DNA of 64,000 nt from Lepeophtheirus salmonis (GCF_016086655.4 NC_052131.2:6431940-6495939), one strand, 5' to 3'; shown: positions 1 to 12,290, numbered from the stretch's first letter. Program-made: numbers and translations. Notes: generated by a model from the sequence alone, not told the origin.

Positions 1-639
1 ACATTTGAAATAGTTTTAGTGCAGGGAAAATATTGTAATTATATTTAATTTCATTTACATTTATCCTATTACAGATGTATAATTCAAATATAATACAAAA
101 TGTATATATAATTCAAGATCAACGAAAAAAATAATATATAGGAGGTTTTTTATAATTTACTTTGGAGGTGAAGTTTTGACACTGTTAACCTCTCCCTTCA
201 CATAAGAGAAAATAAATAATGTCCTACAATCTGTAGGCCAATTCTTTTCGACTTTTACTTCATGTGCCCACTCTCCTCTCCAGACGCGAACCCTTTGGAC
301 TGGAGGAGAGGGTGTGTACTACTCCTCACAGGAGTGTCCATTGTCGAAAGAAATCTATCAGTAAAGAGCGGATCAAGTTCGAGTATGCAATGGATTTAGG
401 CCTCATATCGAGACAATTATTAGTTTTGAGGGCTCACTTATTGCCTAAAAGTTTTGCCGAGTACTACTTTCAGATGATTTTGTTAAATAAATATCCTCAC
501 AAGCCCTCTTGTTTAAATTTTACTTTTGAAAAATTGAAAATAATAAAATGTGTACCAGTAGACACTGTATAAGCAGGTCCAAGTATGGTAATAAAGGACA
601 AATTAAGGTCATAGCCAAAAAATTAATCGACATTTTTAT
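1..639. other. AT-rich intergenic DNA, no supported gene
   Basis: I see no convincing coding region. One 102-codon open frame (264-572) lacks recognisable domains. An imperfect hairpin lies at about 270-312, where a CTCTCCTCTCCAG arm faces a CTGGAGGAGAG arm. This may be a repeat fragment. Confidence 0.4.
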
Positions 640-860
640 TGTTGTTAGGGGTGAGAAATGGCTGTGAGTACACGTTGTTACCTTTATTGTTTCTCGCAGC
701 CTTTTCTCCAAAAAGAAACAGAAAAGAAGCCTAAAATCATCTGGAAGCAGTGTGTTGATACTTTCAAACTACGGAATTATTATTTAATCATTATAGAGAC
801 AGTTTAACAGGCGCTCATTTGAATTCAACAAATCAGCGTTCAGAACATTGATTGGAAGAA
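640..860 (-). repeat. dispersed repeat family B, copy 1
   Basis: Read on the minus strand, this block shares ordered landmarks with copies at about 12085-12290, 39330-39600 and 51725-51920. The landmarks are an AACGTTGATT-like motif near one end (here AACGCTGATTTG) and a TTTTTGGAGAAAAGG-like motif followed by TGCGAG about 150-200 bases later. It has no coding capacity. It is probably a short non-autonomous element, class unknown. Confidence 0.45.
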
Positions 861-1039
861 AGGAAGCATACCAATCGACAACGTACCACAAATCAAAATG
901 AAATGTTTAGTGTTAGTGAGGCTATGCCCCAAGAATTGGTGATATTGTTGTAAGGATATCATTCTAATTTCAAAAAAGAATCCTGGATCCTTGTTTTGGT
1001 TTTTGTGTGTTTTTTTGCTAAAGCGATTCAATTCCACCT

Positions 1040-1600
1040 TATTCTCATTGTAATAGTACTAAGCGTCGTTTGATTCTTCTAGGGCCAGTCAGTTGTGCGT
1101 CAATAATGTATTAATATACGTACATATATTTACACCATTAATTATTATAACAACTGAGAAAAGTCCCAATCATTCACATGATTGTGTTTTCTATTCCTTA
1201 GTACTGGCCGGCCGAGATCCGTCAATTTTTGAGAGTGTGCGTTCCTTGGTTTCCTTTTTGCGGGTGTAATGGAATAAATTCATTTGATTCAGTTAGGTAA
1301 GGAAAGAACTTGGTTTAAGACAGAAACGACTTGAGGAAGGTGCTTGTGGCAAATCTTTTTAGTACATACATAGTTGTAGTAGTGAAGGAAGAGTACACAG
1401 AAGATTACTGCATCTCTCTCTCTCTCTCTCTCTGTTTCTTTCTGTCTCTCTTTCCTTTTCATTTAACGGTTTAGTGAAGAATTAACTTATTATTTATTTA
1501 TGGAAGACGGAAATTTCTCCAACTGTGCATTTACCTATACATGTGCTGCTGACATAAGGGAGGAAGAAACACAACATCAGTAGTACATAGTGAAGGTAAG
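1040..1600 (+). other. possible 5' leader or promoter region
   Basis: This stretch is less AT-biased than its surroundings. It has Inr-like TCAGTT sites (near 1089 and 1289) and two good donor-like sites (GGTAAGG with GT at 1297, AGGTAAGA with GT at 1596). It could hold non-coding first exons of the gene at 15 kb, whose first visible exon begins at a splice acceptor. This is inference only, because no transcript evidence is available. Confidence 0.15.
1413..1433. repeat. (TC)n microsatellite
   Basis: About ten uninterrupted TC dinucleotides, followed by an impure CT/TTTC tract to about 1460. Confidence 0.9.
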
Positions 1601-1610
1601 ACGTTACAAC

Positions 1611-3398
1611 CAACTGTTGTTGAATGGCCACACACACAAAACTTCAAGGCAACATATGGCATCTCACTTCTTTTATTTTATTATTATATTACATTTTTTG
1701 CACGAACAAAAAATCTCTCCAATTATTATTATTGATCAAACAGTCCTACGACCATCCATTTATTATTTATGTACAATTCAATAACACTGGGAGCGAAAGT
1801 AAAAGGTTGAGTGATAGAAAGAATTTCATTCTTTTTATCATTTGTTGTCCTTTTCTAATGTACCGTTATTTGGTCATTTTTTTTTCTATTTACAAGGGAT
1901 TAATTTAGAGTAAGAGTCCAAATATAAACAAATGCTAAACTCATTACACAAATCCACAAATATATACGGCCATACCTGTATTAAGCGGTCAGGCAAGGGA
2001 AAGATGAAAAAGGAACGGCTTAGTGCAGGCAACCTCTTAAAAAACCGGGTCGTTGTAAAAGTATTGACTGTATATGTTGTATACAAGTTGCAGCTTGTAT
2101 AAGCAAATTGTACAAGTTGCGATTGCTATTTTTTATAATGCCTTATTTAATTACAATATCAGTCATTTTAATCATTATTATCCATTAATTGATGTTTTCA
2201 TTTCATTTGATATATTGAATTTTTTTTTTTTTTTTTTTAATATATATCTAAGAGTAATATTTTCTTAACAGTGAGTATTTGAACTAGATAATGTGCCACA
2301 GGATATGCAAATATATCAAAAATTACACCATCAATAAATGAACCATCTATTGCATTAACTTTGTTTTGATTAAAAGTTATTCAGCTCAATATTGAGTTGC
2401 AATTTGTACAATTTACTTATACAAGTTACGAATTGTACGTTTCACGTACATATATATAAAGATTTTTTTGGTATGTATATTAATGGAAACAAAAAAATAA
2501 AATACAGACGACTCCTGAGCTCTAAGTTGTCATTCCCTTGACTAAAATTAGTCTCAGGGACATTATTATATAAAGATTGTTTTAATTTGAACCATTTTCC
2601 TTTTTAAAAAATCTTAGTCTCAGTGACCACAAAAATGATTTTTATCTTTGATTATAGACGGAAATGTCAGAAAGTAAAATGTTTGAACAAAAAAATAATT
2701 ACAACGACCTCATCTTGTCATTCATTTAAAAATATGTAAAAAGTGATGATCAAATTATCATTTCTTAAGAGTTCAATTTCAATAAATTTGACCCATTTGG
2801 AATCCTAGCACTCACATATTTATATATTACTGATGAACGGAATCACATTTAACCCACAGGATTCGCGGTTCGTGTCGGTTTGTGTATTTGTAAACTACAA
2901 TTTCAACAAAAATCAGTTTGTTCCTCTCCTTAAATGTCATATTTCTCACAAAACAAAAATGCCCCATTCCAGAGCTCTTAAGACGAACACATTCTCATGC
3001 TTCTATGACAAACATTGAATTCCATTAAAAAATAATTCAGACATCGCAAATTATTAATTCATGTGAGGCCCTTTTATTGAAAACTAATGTTGAATGTATG
3101 GTTGAGGAGGGTGTTGAATTCTGCCATAACACGTATTATACAAGAGTATCATAATCTCTAAACACAACCCCCCACTTTAAACTTAAGGAAAGAACTGGAC
3201 TGATGGGACTTTGTTGATTTTAGATTTTTTAGACGGATCATTAACACTATCCAATGACATTAAAAACTACAACAGACGCTCCTTTCTAAAGGTAAATTAC
3301 CACATGGATCAACAGCTATCAAAGTTTTGTGACAATTTGATCTTTAGTTTGTGAGTTATTGTGCTAAGTGTGATGTTACTTTTGTTATTTTCAAAGTA
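1611..3398. other. AT-rich intergenic DNA
   Basis: No gene is seen. Contents are a T19 run (2220-2238) and clusters of partly palindromic ACAAGTTG/CAACTTGT motifs at about 2074-2120 and 2385-2440. Similar motifs recur near 37670, 42765 and 44080. Short open frames here look like chance frames in AT-rich DNA. Confidence 0.5.
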
Positions 3399-3520
3399 AT
3401 GGATCTAAAAGATTTCGTGTTTTAATTTTAGAGTGACTCTTGATGGGAAAAAATACCGCACAAGCTCAGTTATGTCTATGTGAGTCTTATGGGGTCTCCG
3501 CTCCATAAAGCAAATTTAAT
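3399..3520 (+). pseudogene. mariner transposase, N-terminal relic
   Basis: After an ATG at 3399 and one frame change, the plus strand reads roughly DLKDF then RVLILE*LLMGKNTAQAQ, then a segment ending SYGVSAP. That order matches the start of Mos1/irritans-type mariner transposases: a K-E-F-R-V-L-I-like start, a GKN motif and a YGxSAP motif leading into the paired helix-turn-helix. Stops and a frameshift show it is dead. The catalytic part is not found nearby. The untranslated stretch just upstream also looks mariner-like. The call rests on motif recognition over only about 40 residues. Confidence 0.5.
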
Positions 3521-4330
3521 AAATTAAAATAATAATTTGTAAATTGCCAATTTGAAACAAAAGAAAAACTTATTTTTATGTTAAGAAAGGGACTTTTCAG
3601 CCCATGTTTTATTACGTTTATAACTGAATTAAAAAGAAGAATTTGCTGTTTTAAAAAGGAGAAACTATAACTTACTATATAACAGCAACATAACCAAACT
3701 CGAAAATGTGAATATTGTCATCAAACTCTTTCGAATAAAAAAAATTTGACTCGGATCCAACACTAAATAAAACAAAACAATTTCCATTTCGATCCACTAC
3801 TGACTCCATGTTATGTTATGTATAATATCAGTATTCTTTTATTGTTATTGAACATGACAATTAAGAATTAGTTAATTAATTACGCATCTCCAAACGGAAA
3901 AATCATTATTTCAGGAAATCATTATTTTTTTCACTGAATAATAAAAATTCAAAGTCATTCCGAGTTTCACTAAAAGCTGATTGGGCTTCATTTAAGGACA
4001 ATTACAGATGTACAACTGTAGTACAATTACATCTCCAGTTCATCCTTGATCCTTGTAAAGAAGGATTTACATACCGAATCGGACTTAAAATACGTCTCAT
4101 GGAACAATATTTGTTAAATGACGTGACTATCATATACGTCTTATATTATGTTAGATATTTTGGAGCTAGTAACATCCAATATTTATAAGAATCATGATAA
4201 AGGTATATTTTACTGAGCCCTTAATTACCAAAAGTGGCAAGCAGTTATCGTGAATAAATGATACTGACAGTTTTACTAAACTAATTCAATTGGTAAGCTG
4301 AAGTAGTTGATATTATCCTTTTCTTCCAAT
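3521..4330. other. AT-rich intergenic DNA, nothing recognised
   Basis: No gene, RNA or clear repeat boundary is seen on either strand. Confidence 0.5.
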
Positions 4331-4663
4331 CAGAGCCGTTCCTGGCTTTCATCATTAGGGGGGGGGGGCTTGCCCAAAAAATTATTAACACCGTTATATA
4401 ATTACTTATAAAAATAGGTTTATTTTATACTAACAAAGGATGCCCGCATTGGAGGGAGGAGATAGGGAGAAGGATGTAAAATTAATTTTTTTTTGAAAAA
4501 AAATATCATTAATTAATTTTTAGAAGAAAACTACAAAAATCCATAACTATTCAGAGAAAATTATTTTTGTTTTTAGAAAAAAAATTGAATATTAAATTTT
4601 CTAGTAAAGAGAAAAAATTCCCACATTTACAGCCCCTCCAACCCAGCCCTTGGGATGGTCCTG
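4331..4663 (+). repeat. repeat family A, copy 1 (MITE-like)
   Basis: The block starts CAGAGCCGTTCC, continues through a G10 run and an A/T-only interior of alternating oligo-A and oligo-T blocks, and carries the tag ACAGCCCCTCCAACCCAGCC (about 4630-4650). It ends GGGATGGTCCTG, which inverts to something close to its start (about 9 of 12). The tag recurs in several other AT-rich blocks in the window. No flanking target duplication was found. Confidence 0.5.
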
Positions 4664-5726
4664 GTGTGTATATACTCGTATAATGTAAAAAATAAATTGG
4701 GATTTTCTCTGTACATTTATTTTTGTTCAAAATTGATTTATTGTTGATGTACTACATATTTAATTCATTGGTTGATGTGATGGAGTATAATCAATGTTGG
4801 GGGAAAAAAAATCCCAGAATCGTTATCATTATCATGCAGCAAATGTCATGAAATCAAAGGTATCCATGTAAATTAGGACTCTTATGATTCTTAATACAAG
4901 ACTTCAAATTAGCTGTGTCCCTTTTACAATAGTCAACATAATTTCAACTTTTTTCCCCCCTTTGATTTGGATACAATGTTCTAGATTGTTTTTACTTCGA
5001 GAAACTTGACCTTTATAACCCAAGATTACTGCTTTTGTAGCCTAATGAGTATTTTTTGAAACAAAGATATTAATTCCAACATCTATATGAACTTGTATTA
5101 TTTTTAGCCTTGAAAGATTTAAATAAAACATTAAAAAAAAATGCATTTTGTAAATACATGTTTCCGGAGTCAAAATATATTTTAATTATTTTTATATCTC
5201 TTTCTGAATGGGGAAAAATATACAACAGGACAAACAAATGACAAAAAATAAACTCTTCCTTTCAAAGACTAATAAATTCCTCATCTTTGATCACTATGAT
5301 AAAACTATGGTTTCTTGTATAGTGAAGAAATACGACTTAATAGTTGTATATCATTTATTGTTTGAAAAAGTATATTTTTAATATTTATTAAGCTATCAAG
5401 GTTGATTGATAATATATTTACTTTTTTTTCCTCTCCGAAAAAACATACATTTTGGGCCATAAAGGTTATTTTCATATTTCTACAAGTCAAAACAATCCGG
5501 ACACATCCTCTCAATCCAAGGCAAACATTTATTGACTATTGTTTTCATTTGTCCTTGAAAAATGTCCCATATTTTAAAACATCCTCTAGAGAGCAAATAA
5601 TAACAACCTACTTAATCAAACAATACAGTTTGGGTAATTGATTATGTTAGAAGGTATGACTCATTGAGAGTATTAGTATCAATTATTAACTAACACTTTC
5701 GAAATGTTGGATATGATTACTGAATG
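4664..5726. other. AT-rich intergenic DNA
   Basis: No gene is recognised. Overlapping open frames on both strands at 5305-5641 look like chance frames. Confidence 0.45.
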
Positions 5727-6248
5727 CAGGGCTGTGTACTCTTGGGTATGGTATATTTTCTCAGGACTCAGATTCTTCTATAAATAATACTACTCCCCAC
5801 TCTTATGTTTTGCTTTGTATTATTCATAAAAGTTTTCAGTCTGGTGCTTTTATTTTCATAACTGCCTTTTTTGAAAATTAAAAGGGAGTTGCATGTTTGA
5901 ATCATTCATTTTTTTTAACACGCCAAAAATTCCTATTTTCAAATTAATTTTCAAAGTAAATTATCCCATCGGACAAAAAAATAAAAAAAAACACAATTAT
6001 AATTTTTCCCTGTAAACAAAAAATATTTGTACATCTCACTTGTTAGTTTGCAATTTTTTCCTTCATTCATCCAACCTCTCTTTTCCTCAGAAACATCCAA
6101 AAGGGTATTTAGTAAATACCCTTTTATTTCATACTGTTAAGTTCAAGTCGGACTTGGGACTTGGTCTTGAAATTCAAATCGTACTTAGGACTCGGTCTTG
6201 ATGTTCATGTCGTACTCACCCTAGAATTTAAGCGAGTCCACAACCCTG
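5727..6248. mobile_element. hAT-like MITE with internal 31-bp repeats
   Basis: Terminal inverted repeats CAGGGCTGTGTACTC (5727-5741) and GAGTCCACAACCCTG (6234-6248) match at 13 of 15 positions. The CAGGG-TGT-ACTC style of terminus is common among hAT-type non-autonomous elements. Near the right end, a 31-bp unit rich in GACTTGG/GTCTTG is repeated about 2.5 times (6142-6220). No transposase is encoded. An 8-bp target duplication was looked for and not found, so boundaries or age are uncertain. Confidence 0.5.
6142..6220. repeat. 31-bp tandem repeat, about 2.5 copies
   Basis: Units start at 6142, 6173 and 6204. The first two units begin TTCAAGTCGGACTTGGGACT and TTCAAATCGTACTTAGGACT and align without gaps. 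They lie inside the MITE above. Confidence 0.75.
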
Positions 6249-6843
6249 CTAAAATTTAGGAAAGTATATTGATCCTTCATATGAGACTTAAAAGCGATCC
6301 TGTCTCTGTTATAGATCCTCTACAATCGTCTCATATTTAAAAAAAAATCATTTGGAATCATTGTTAACAGTGGTGTTGTTGTCTCCATTTGTGGTAGGGG
6401 ATTAAGCGCCCGAATCGTTTCTGAAGCCTCCCCCCTTATAAAAATAAAATTAGAATAATAATATCATATTTTATTGAGAATAACTTCATTTTATATATTT
6501 TTTTCAAATTTAATTTATGAAATCTTTTATAGTGACAATCTATTTTGTCTACTTTAAGTGTAATTTGCAGCGGATTTAACGGGTAAGAAAGGATAATTTG
6601 TTGATAGTAATTAAAGTTCGTCTAAGAAAATAAATGTAGTCCAGATTCAATTTTGTTACAAATCATTCCAGCTTGCTTTTGTGTTGACAGGACAGAGATA
6701 CGAAAAAAATTCTTGTCACTATGTACTCTCTCTCTATATAAAAAAACACACATGATGTGGTGAATTGTACATATAATTATATTATATGTACAATGTACAT
6801 CTCTCAAGGCAAATACATAGGAGATTAATTAATTATATAAGCC
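6249..6843. other. AT-rich intergenic DNA
   Basis: No gene or RNA is recognised. A short (TC)n plus TATA stretch lies near 6727-6740. Confidence 0.45.
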
Positions 6844-7422
6844 CAGTGCTTCTCAAACCCTGCACCTTTCAAATTATGGAAGTCAAATGGATTGGGCTTT
6901 TGGCTTCTCAGGGATGTTCGGAGGGGGATAATTTTTTTTTCTAAAAATTCAAATATTTAAAATTGAAGTTCATTTGCCATTTTTTTTTCAAAATATATAA
7001 TTTTCGGGGATAGATATGGATTTTTGAAAATTTTCTCCCAAATATTGAAAATTTCATTTTTTTTTTCAAAAACATTTATATTTTAAATGAAATTCTAAGA
7101 AATTTAGTTTTTTTGTGAATACCTGCTGATTTTTGAAAAAAAAAAAATTTAAGAATATTAATAATTTTTTGGATTTTTTTTTCCAAAAATTTTCTTTTGA
7201 AACTTTTTTTTTCAAAAAATTTATCTTTTAAAACTATGGATTTTTGAAATTTTATTTCAAAAATTAAAAGTTTAATTTTGGAATTTAAAAAAAAAATATA
7301 TATTTTTAAATTAAATTTTTCAATTTTTTCCACTATTTCTAAATAAATGAAAAAAAAATATTGTATTCAATGATGCTCCTGATTTATGGAATGATAATAA
7401 AATAATCACTTAAGACACACTG
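6844..7422. mobile_element. hAT-like MITE, CAGTG termini
   Basis: The left end CAGTGCTTCTCAAAC resembles the CAGTGGTTCTCAA termini known from hAT-type elements. The right end inverts to CAGTGTGTCTTAA, matching 10 of 13. The flanking octamers TATAAGCC and CTTTAGCC share 5 of 8 bases and could be a decayed 8-bp duplication. The interior is nearly pure A/T with oligo-A/oligo-T blocks like family A. The open frames inside it are low-complexity artefacts. Confidence 0.4.
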
Positions 7423-7993
7423 CTTTAGCCTCATAATCCGAATTCACATCCATATGGGAAAGAAACGACGAATGTTCTGCTACCTTCATATTTAGAATTT
7501 CTTCACTTATTTATTATTATTTTCATTTATAGAAATCATTTCCCAGCCCTTTACTTAATGCTAATGGATCATTCAGGGAGAGAGAAACAGATAAATACGA
7601 ATGTTGAAATATCTATTCGTACGAATATATTTTTGACTTAATTAAATCGTGATTCTCCTCTCTTCTAATGTCTCTACGCGTCATTGATCTGCAAAATTCC
7701 TATAAGAATATATATGTGAACATACAATATTAATCCGATTAATGTTATGACTATACAAAGTCATTTAATCATGCTTAATCATATAGTCAGTTATGCAAAA
7801 CAAACAAAGAAAAAAGCTTTTGAAGGAAATTAATTTCCACTCATATTGGTAATAATTTAATATCTACATTCTATAATAATTGTATTGAATTAAAAGCTAT
7901 GCAACTAACTTGAAGCTAGGGCTCCACCTCAAATATATTGCTACGAGTCGGAAAGAAGAAAATCAAGTTTGCCCAACACTAAAATTATATATA
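7423..7993. other. AT-rich intergenic DNA
   Basis: No gene, RNA or repeat boundary is recognised. Confidence 0.45.
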
Positions 7994-9186
7994 CGGGGTT
8001 GTTCAGGTAAATCTGAATCATCTTTAACTACATCCTGAACAATAAAAAAAAAAGAAAAACATTTACATGTTTATTTCAAGTTAAAAGTGAGAGGTTGAGT
8101 CTTAGCTTTAAGTTACTGGCCCAACTTTTAATTCAATTAAGTATTTAGGATGGAGGAGACTCGGAGGAACACCATTATGGAATTTGCTTGTGCTGGACAC
8201 AGTCCAGTGTACATAATGAAGATGTTCGGATATCCAAAGAGCACAGTCTACGATGTATTTGAGAGAAAAGTCTCCGAGTGATAAAAAAACGCATCCCCAT
8301 ATTCCTCGTAGACCTGAAACGTTCCTTGAAGTCATCCCCTGGGACTCCGATTAACGCTCTTGCCAGAAAGCGCTAAGTAAGCCGTTCAACAGTGTCCAGG
8401 GTCATAAATACTGACTTAAGGATAAAGTCATACTACTTCCACAAAAGACCCATCCTTACAGACAAAATGAAGCCACCCAGGCTACCCACAGAAGAAGATG
8501 GCTGAACAATTTGAATCTGGCAACGGAAACATCTTTTATTCGGTTGAGAAACAATGGACTGTTGACAGGTCCTAAAACATCCCGAACGACTTTGATTGGT
8601 CACAGAGAGCGCCCCATGTCTTTAAAATCATGTTTACGGCCAACATCATGATCAGCAATGGCAGTGTCATGCCCCCTCCCCCGAATCTTCTTTGAGCCAA
8701 AGGAGAGCGTAGGTACCGACAGATAATATGAACTCCTGTCTGAATGTGATACCTTGGATGAAAGCTGAGACCAATGGTGTCGAGTTCCTTTTCAACAAGA
8801 CTTGGCCCCCTCTCTCAAGGTCCCCAAGACCCAAACTTTGTTTAAAGAAGGGAAAGTGTCATATGGCCCTCTATATGAATACCATACATTAATTCTTTTA
8901 TGTGGAGTTAGAGAGGAATGTCTCTACCAATTCAGACAACAACACTGACTTCTTGAAGGACTCCATCATCAATTACTGGAACATAGTCGTCCCTACGGAT
9001 GTAGTCAAGGCCTACAAATCTTTTAGGCTTTGAATCGAGCCAATGATTTGCGTAAAATTACAAACCCATTAAAGGAACTTTTTCTTTTGTATTATTAGAA
9101 CATGTAAATAAATTTCATACCTCTAATTCTTCCCTGATTGACTAGGATGCAGTTGAAGCTAGTGCAGATTCACCTGAACGACACTG
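7994..9186 (+). mobile_element. Tc1-like DNA transposon, near full length
   Basis: The element is 1193 bp, flanked by TA on both sides (7992-7993 and 9187-9188). Its terminal repeats CGGGGTTGTTCAGGTAAATC and, inverted, CAGTGTCGTTCAGGTGAATC match at about 18 of 22 positions over their full length. It contains a decayed transposase in the plus direction. Length, TA target and gene direction fit the Tc1/mariner superfamily. Confidence 0.75.
8150..9034 (+). pseudogene. Tc1-like transposase, frameshifted
   Basis: From the ATG at 8150 the frame reads a helix-turn-helix N-terminus (MEETRRNTIMEFACAGHSPV, then a GYPKSTVYDVF stretch). After frame changes come SPGTPINALARKR and STVSRVINTDLRIKS-like segments, which form the second DNA-binding region, then KRPILTDKMK. 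Further on are degraded pieces of the catalytic domain, including an FQQDLAPSLK-like stretch that corresponds to the family's second catalytic Asp region (FQQDxAPxH). Many stops and indels make it non-functional. The terminal repeats of the host element sit about 150 bp on either side. Only the assignment to a finer Tc1 lineage is uncertain. Confidence 0.75.
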
Positions 9187-10980
9187 TACGATAAAATATA
9201 GTTGAAAAGGTAGATATTTTAAACTGCAGCTAATCCCAGGCAACCCTAGCTGCAAATAACCATGAATTTAAGTGCAGAGTCTTTCGAGTCTAATTCTGAA
9301 CCCATAAACAAGACTCAAGTTCAGACTCGAGTAATCCAATTGCGGATCTTTGAATGCTTTCCAATTTTTCTTTCCCCCATGGACGTTTCTTATTTAATGA
9401 CCTTTACATATTTGAATAGAATAAGTTATTCGAAAGACCTTTGGTGAACTGAAGGAAAAGTTACTAATCTAACAGTTTGAAATGTTTTGGTAGAAAAAGT
9501 TTAACCTCAAAAATGGGCTTAAGGGCCACAAAATTTCGGTTGGGGGATAGCTCAGAAATTTGATGGTTTTTAGTTAAAAATGATTTAATTTTATCGAGAT
9601 AAATTTTGTTTTTGATGTGTTATGAATGCGTCAGTACTCCAGTATCACAATAGTAGCGGTAGTTCAAACAAAACTATCCCAGATAAAGGAGTTCTAGCTC
9701 ACAGCTTGTACTCGCGTCACACTTAACACGTATTAAAATTCAATTTTAGACTCAAATAGCACTCGTAAACTATGATTTGTAAGTAACACTGTCTATAGGA
9801 TGTGATTTTCAAATATTTAGAGTTGTCACTTCTTAAGAAAGCATTAAAGCATATCTGTCCCAACTTTAACCTATCATAAAAATCATTTTCTTTTCATAAA
9901 TATATTTTGTTGAGATCTCTTTATAAGAAATATTTGGTTTATTACTTTTAATACAGATAAATCCCTTTATGTTTCTGGAATTGTTCAAGGACTCCTTATG
10001 AGACGGACCCATAAAGTTTGAGAACCACTGTCTTAGAGAGCTACAATTATGTAAGACCGATTTGGTAGTAAAATACGGCCTACACAAAAAAATATGTGTA
10101 GATCAAAAAAAAATATATTTATCGGTCCAGGGTTTTAGACCTCGGTCTGAATCGAAATATAGGTCCAAATCGGTCTAAAACCATCACTTAAAATCGTACT
10201 TTGAAAAAATTTTGGTCTCAGACCGTCTCTTAATACTAGTAGAGATGTGCCTTTTTAGATACTCTAAAAAATCCCTTTACAATAAATTGTAGATTATAGA
10301 TAATCCTTGTAAATGTATCAACCTAAAAAGAAAGCTTTGGTGTAATATAAATTTTAAAAAAACCTTCACGAATGTATTTCACAATTGCTCGTGATTCAAG
10401 GTATACCTGTGTATGTATATAATATAGAAAGATACGTCAATAATAGTTAACCATATGTTGATAAAGTGTAATAATCTGAGAAAAAAAGTTGAATGAAATA
10501 AACATGTGGTGGTCAAGGAAGGTTATATTTTTTGAGTATTTAATGACTAGATTTCAATTTAGGAATCTACTATGTCGATGTATTGATATTATGAAAAGAG
10601 GGGGAGAGCTTGAGAAATTAAAGGTGACAGGTGCGTATTTATATATAATTACGTCATTCTATAAAATGTATGGACAATTACGTCTCCATATTTGCTAACA
10701 AAAAATAGTTTATACATTTTTTGTCCATATATAAAAAGTTAAATGGATAAAAGTTTCAGTATATGTATATAAAAATAAATTTGGGATGAAATTGTTCAAA
10801 AATCGATAAATTTTTTATATATATAGAGCATATTGATTATTCTATCATCAAAAACTTTCATAATCTCAATATCTACCTAGTAGAAAAGTTAACAACAACT
10901 CACTTTTGCTCTTGATGGTGATAAAATTAATTTCTTGTGTGGTTTAAAATATAAAAGATAAATATAAATATATGACCAAC
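9187..10980. other. AT-rich intergenic DNA with repeat scraps
   Basis: No gene is supported. The stretch AAAGTTTGAGAACCACTG (ending at 10030) looks like the right terminus of a hAT-type element of the CAGTGGTTCTCAA kind. No matching left end was found. A run of related GGTCT/CGGTC phrases (10120-10240) looks like repeat debris. Confidence 0.4.
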
Positions 10981-10981
10981 A

Positions 10982-11200
10982 AGGGTGGTTTGAAAAGTAT
11001 TCCGACCTAACAAGGATATAAGACATTGTTTATGATTTTTTTAAATTTTTAAACATAGTCTCCTTTTTAAGTCTACATAATTCTCCCAGGCATGTTCCCA
11101 TCTCTGTAACTTGTCCAAATAGTACTTGGCGTTTTTCTCTGCAATATAATTGATCACAAGAATCTTTGCAGTCCCCTACTTTGACTATTTTTTGTTTTGT
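10982..11200 (-). pseudogene. mariner-type transposase, C-terminal relic
   Basis: On the minus strand the segment reads AEKNAKYYLDKLQRWEHAWE, then NYVDLKRRLC, then SLLGRNTFQTTLV. The order of a Tyr-rich helix, an 'R-W-x-x-C-x-x-x-x-G-D-Y'-like block and the translated terminal repeat matches the extreme C-terminus of mariner transposases. The plus-strand start AGGGTGGTTTGAAAAGTATT (10982) would be the terminal inverted repeat. The partner repeat and the catalytic domain are not found. The conserved Cys/Gly/Asp residues are partly lost. Confidence 0.45.
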
Positions 11201-11389
11201 TTTTGGCTTAAGGTGGTGTATCCAAGTTTCACATACAGTAATTAATTAACGCCAAAACCTCGGATTCATTGCACATAAACTGCGTCGATTTTGTCAATTT
11301 CCAATGTAATACTCACGTCAACTCAACTCACTCAAACAACTGTTACATCCCAACTGCTATGAGCGTCGGTTTTTGGAATTAAAACAAAA

Positions 11390-11990
11390 AATCTAAAAAC
11401 TAAAAACTTTTGAAAAAAATTCATAGATCTTTTAACAGTTTGCACAAAATTTAATTTTTTAGAAAAAAAAACCAACTATTAAATTTTATGGAAATAAATT
11501 CAAAAATTAAATTTCCAAATTATAAATATTTTCGAAATTACTTTAAAAATTAAATTTCCAAATTATAAATATTTTAAAGTTTTTTTCAAAATTATTTTTT
11601 TTAAAAATTAAATTTCCAAATTATAAATATTTTCTGCTCATTCAAAATGGCTGAGATTTTACGAGTAACTGTTAACAGATACTAAAATTCATAGTTATTT
11701 ACAAAAAATGAGATTTTTTTAACAGAATTTCAAATACCCACACTTGGTTAAAAAAAAAATTTTTTTTTTTATTAAACTTTAAATTTTTTTTCAAATATTA
11801 ATTTTTTTTAATGAAAAATTTAAAAATTCATAGCTATTTACAGAAAATTATATTTAAAAAAAATTAAAGCACCTCCAACCCACCTGTAAACTTTATCATT
11901 TTCTTTGGGCAAAAAATTTTATTTCTTGAGAATAAATATAATTTTTTTTCAAAAAAATTTAGTTTTTGTTAATATCTGTGGATTTTATAA
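11390..11990 (+). repeat. repeat family A, copy (AT-rich)
   Basis: A/T-only blocks of alternating oligo-A and oligo-T include three near-identical AATTTCCAAATTATAAATAT units (about 11511-11640). They lead to the tag GCACCTCCAACCCACCTG (11869-11886), a variant of the family A tag. There is no coding capacity. Confidence 0.45.
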
Positions 11991-12084
11991 AAAAACTCTA
12001 AGAACCAAGCCCTTCCCAAAATATAATCTTACAGACACCCCTTATTATATATTCCAATTGTTCATAGCTTGGTAATAAAAGTTA

Positions 12085-12290
12085 ATTCAAATTCCACCAA
12101 TCAACGTTGTTCAGAACATGAATAAAATAATGTTAAATAATAGTTACATAGATGGGAATAATGGGGTAACTACCAACTGATTCGGGCCTTTTTGTGTTTC
12201 TTTTTAGAGAAGAAAGGGTTGCAATTTACAAAATATTAGGGTATGTATAGTAGGAACAAAAACAGACAAAATTTTATGCTTCAAAGGGTG
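12085..12290 (+). repeat. dispersed repeat family B, copy 2
   Basis: It shares CAATCAACGTTG, then ACTACCAACTGATT, then TTCTTTTTAGAGAAGAAAGG in the same order and spacing as the copy at 39330-39600. Its function is unknown. Confidence 0.5.

Noticed and set aside
1413..1433. CT tract as a GAGA-factor promoter element
   Set aside because: It is a simple microsatellite with no other support for a promoter at that point.
7076..7333. 85-codon minus-strand open frame
   Set aside because: It is almost all Lys, Phe, Ile and Asn and lies in oligo-A/oligo-T repeat DNA, so it is a compositional artefact.
8108..8335. 75-codon minus-strand open frame
   Set aside because: It is antisense to the recognisable HTH of the Tc1 transposase.
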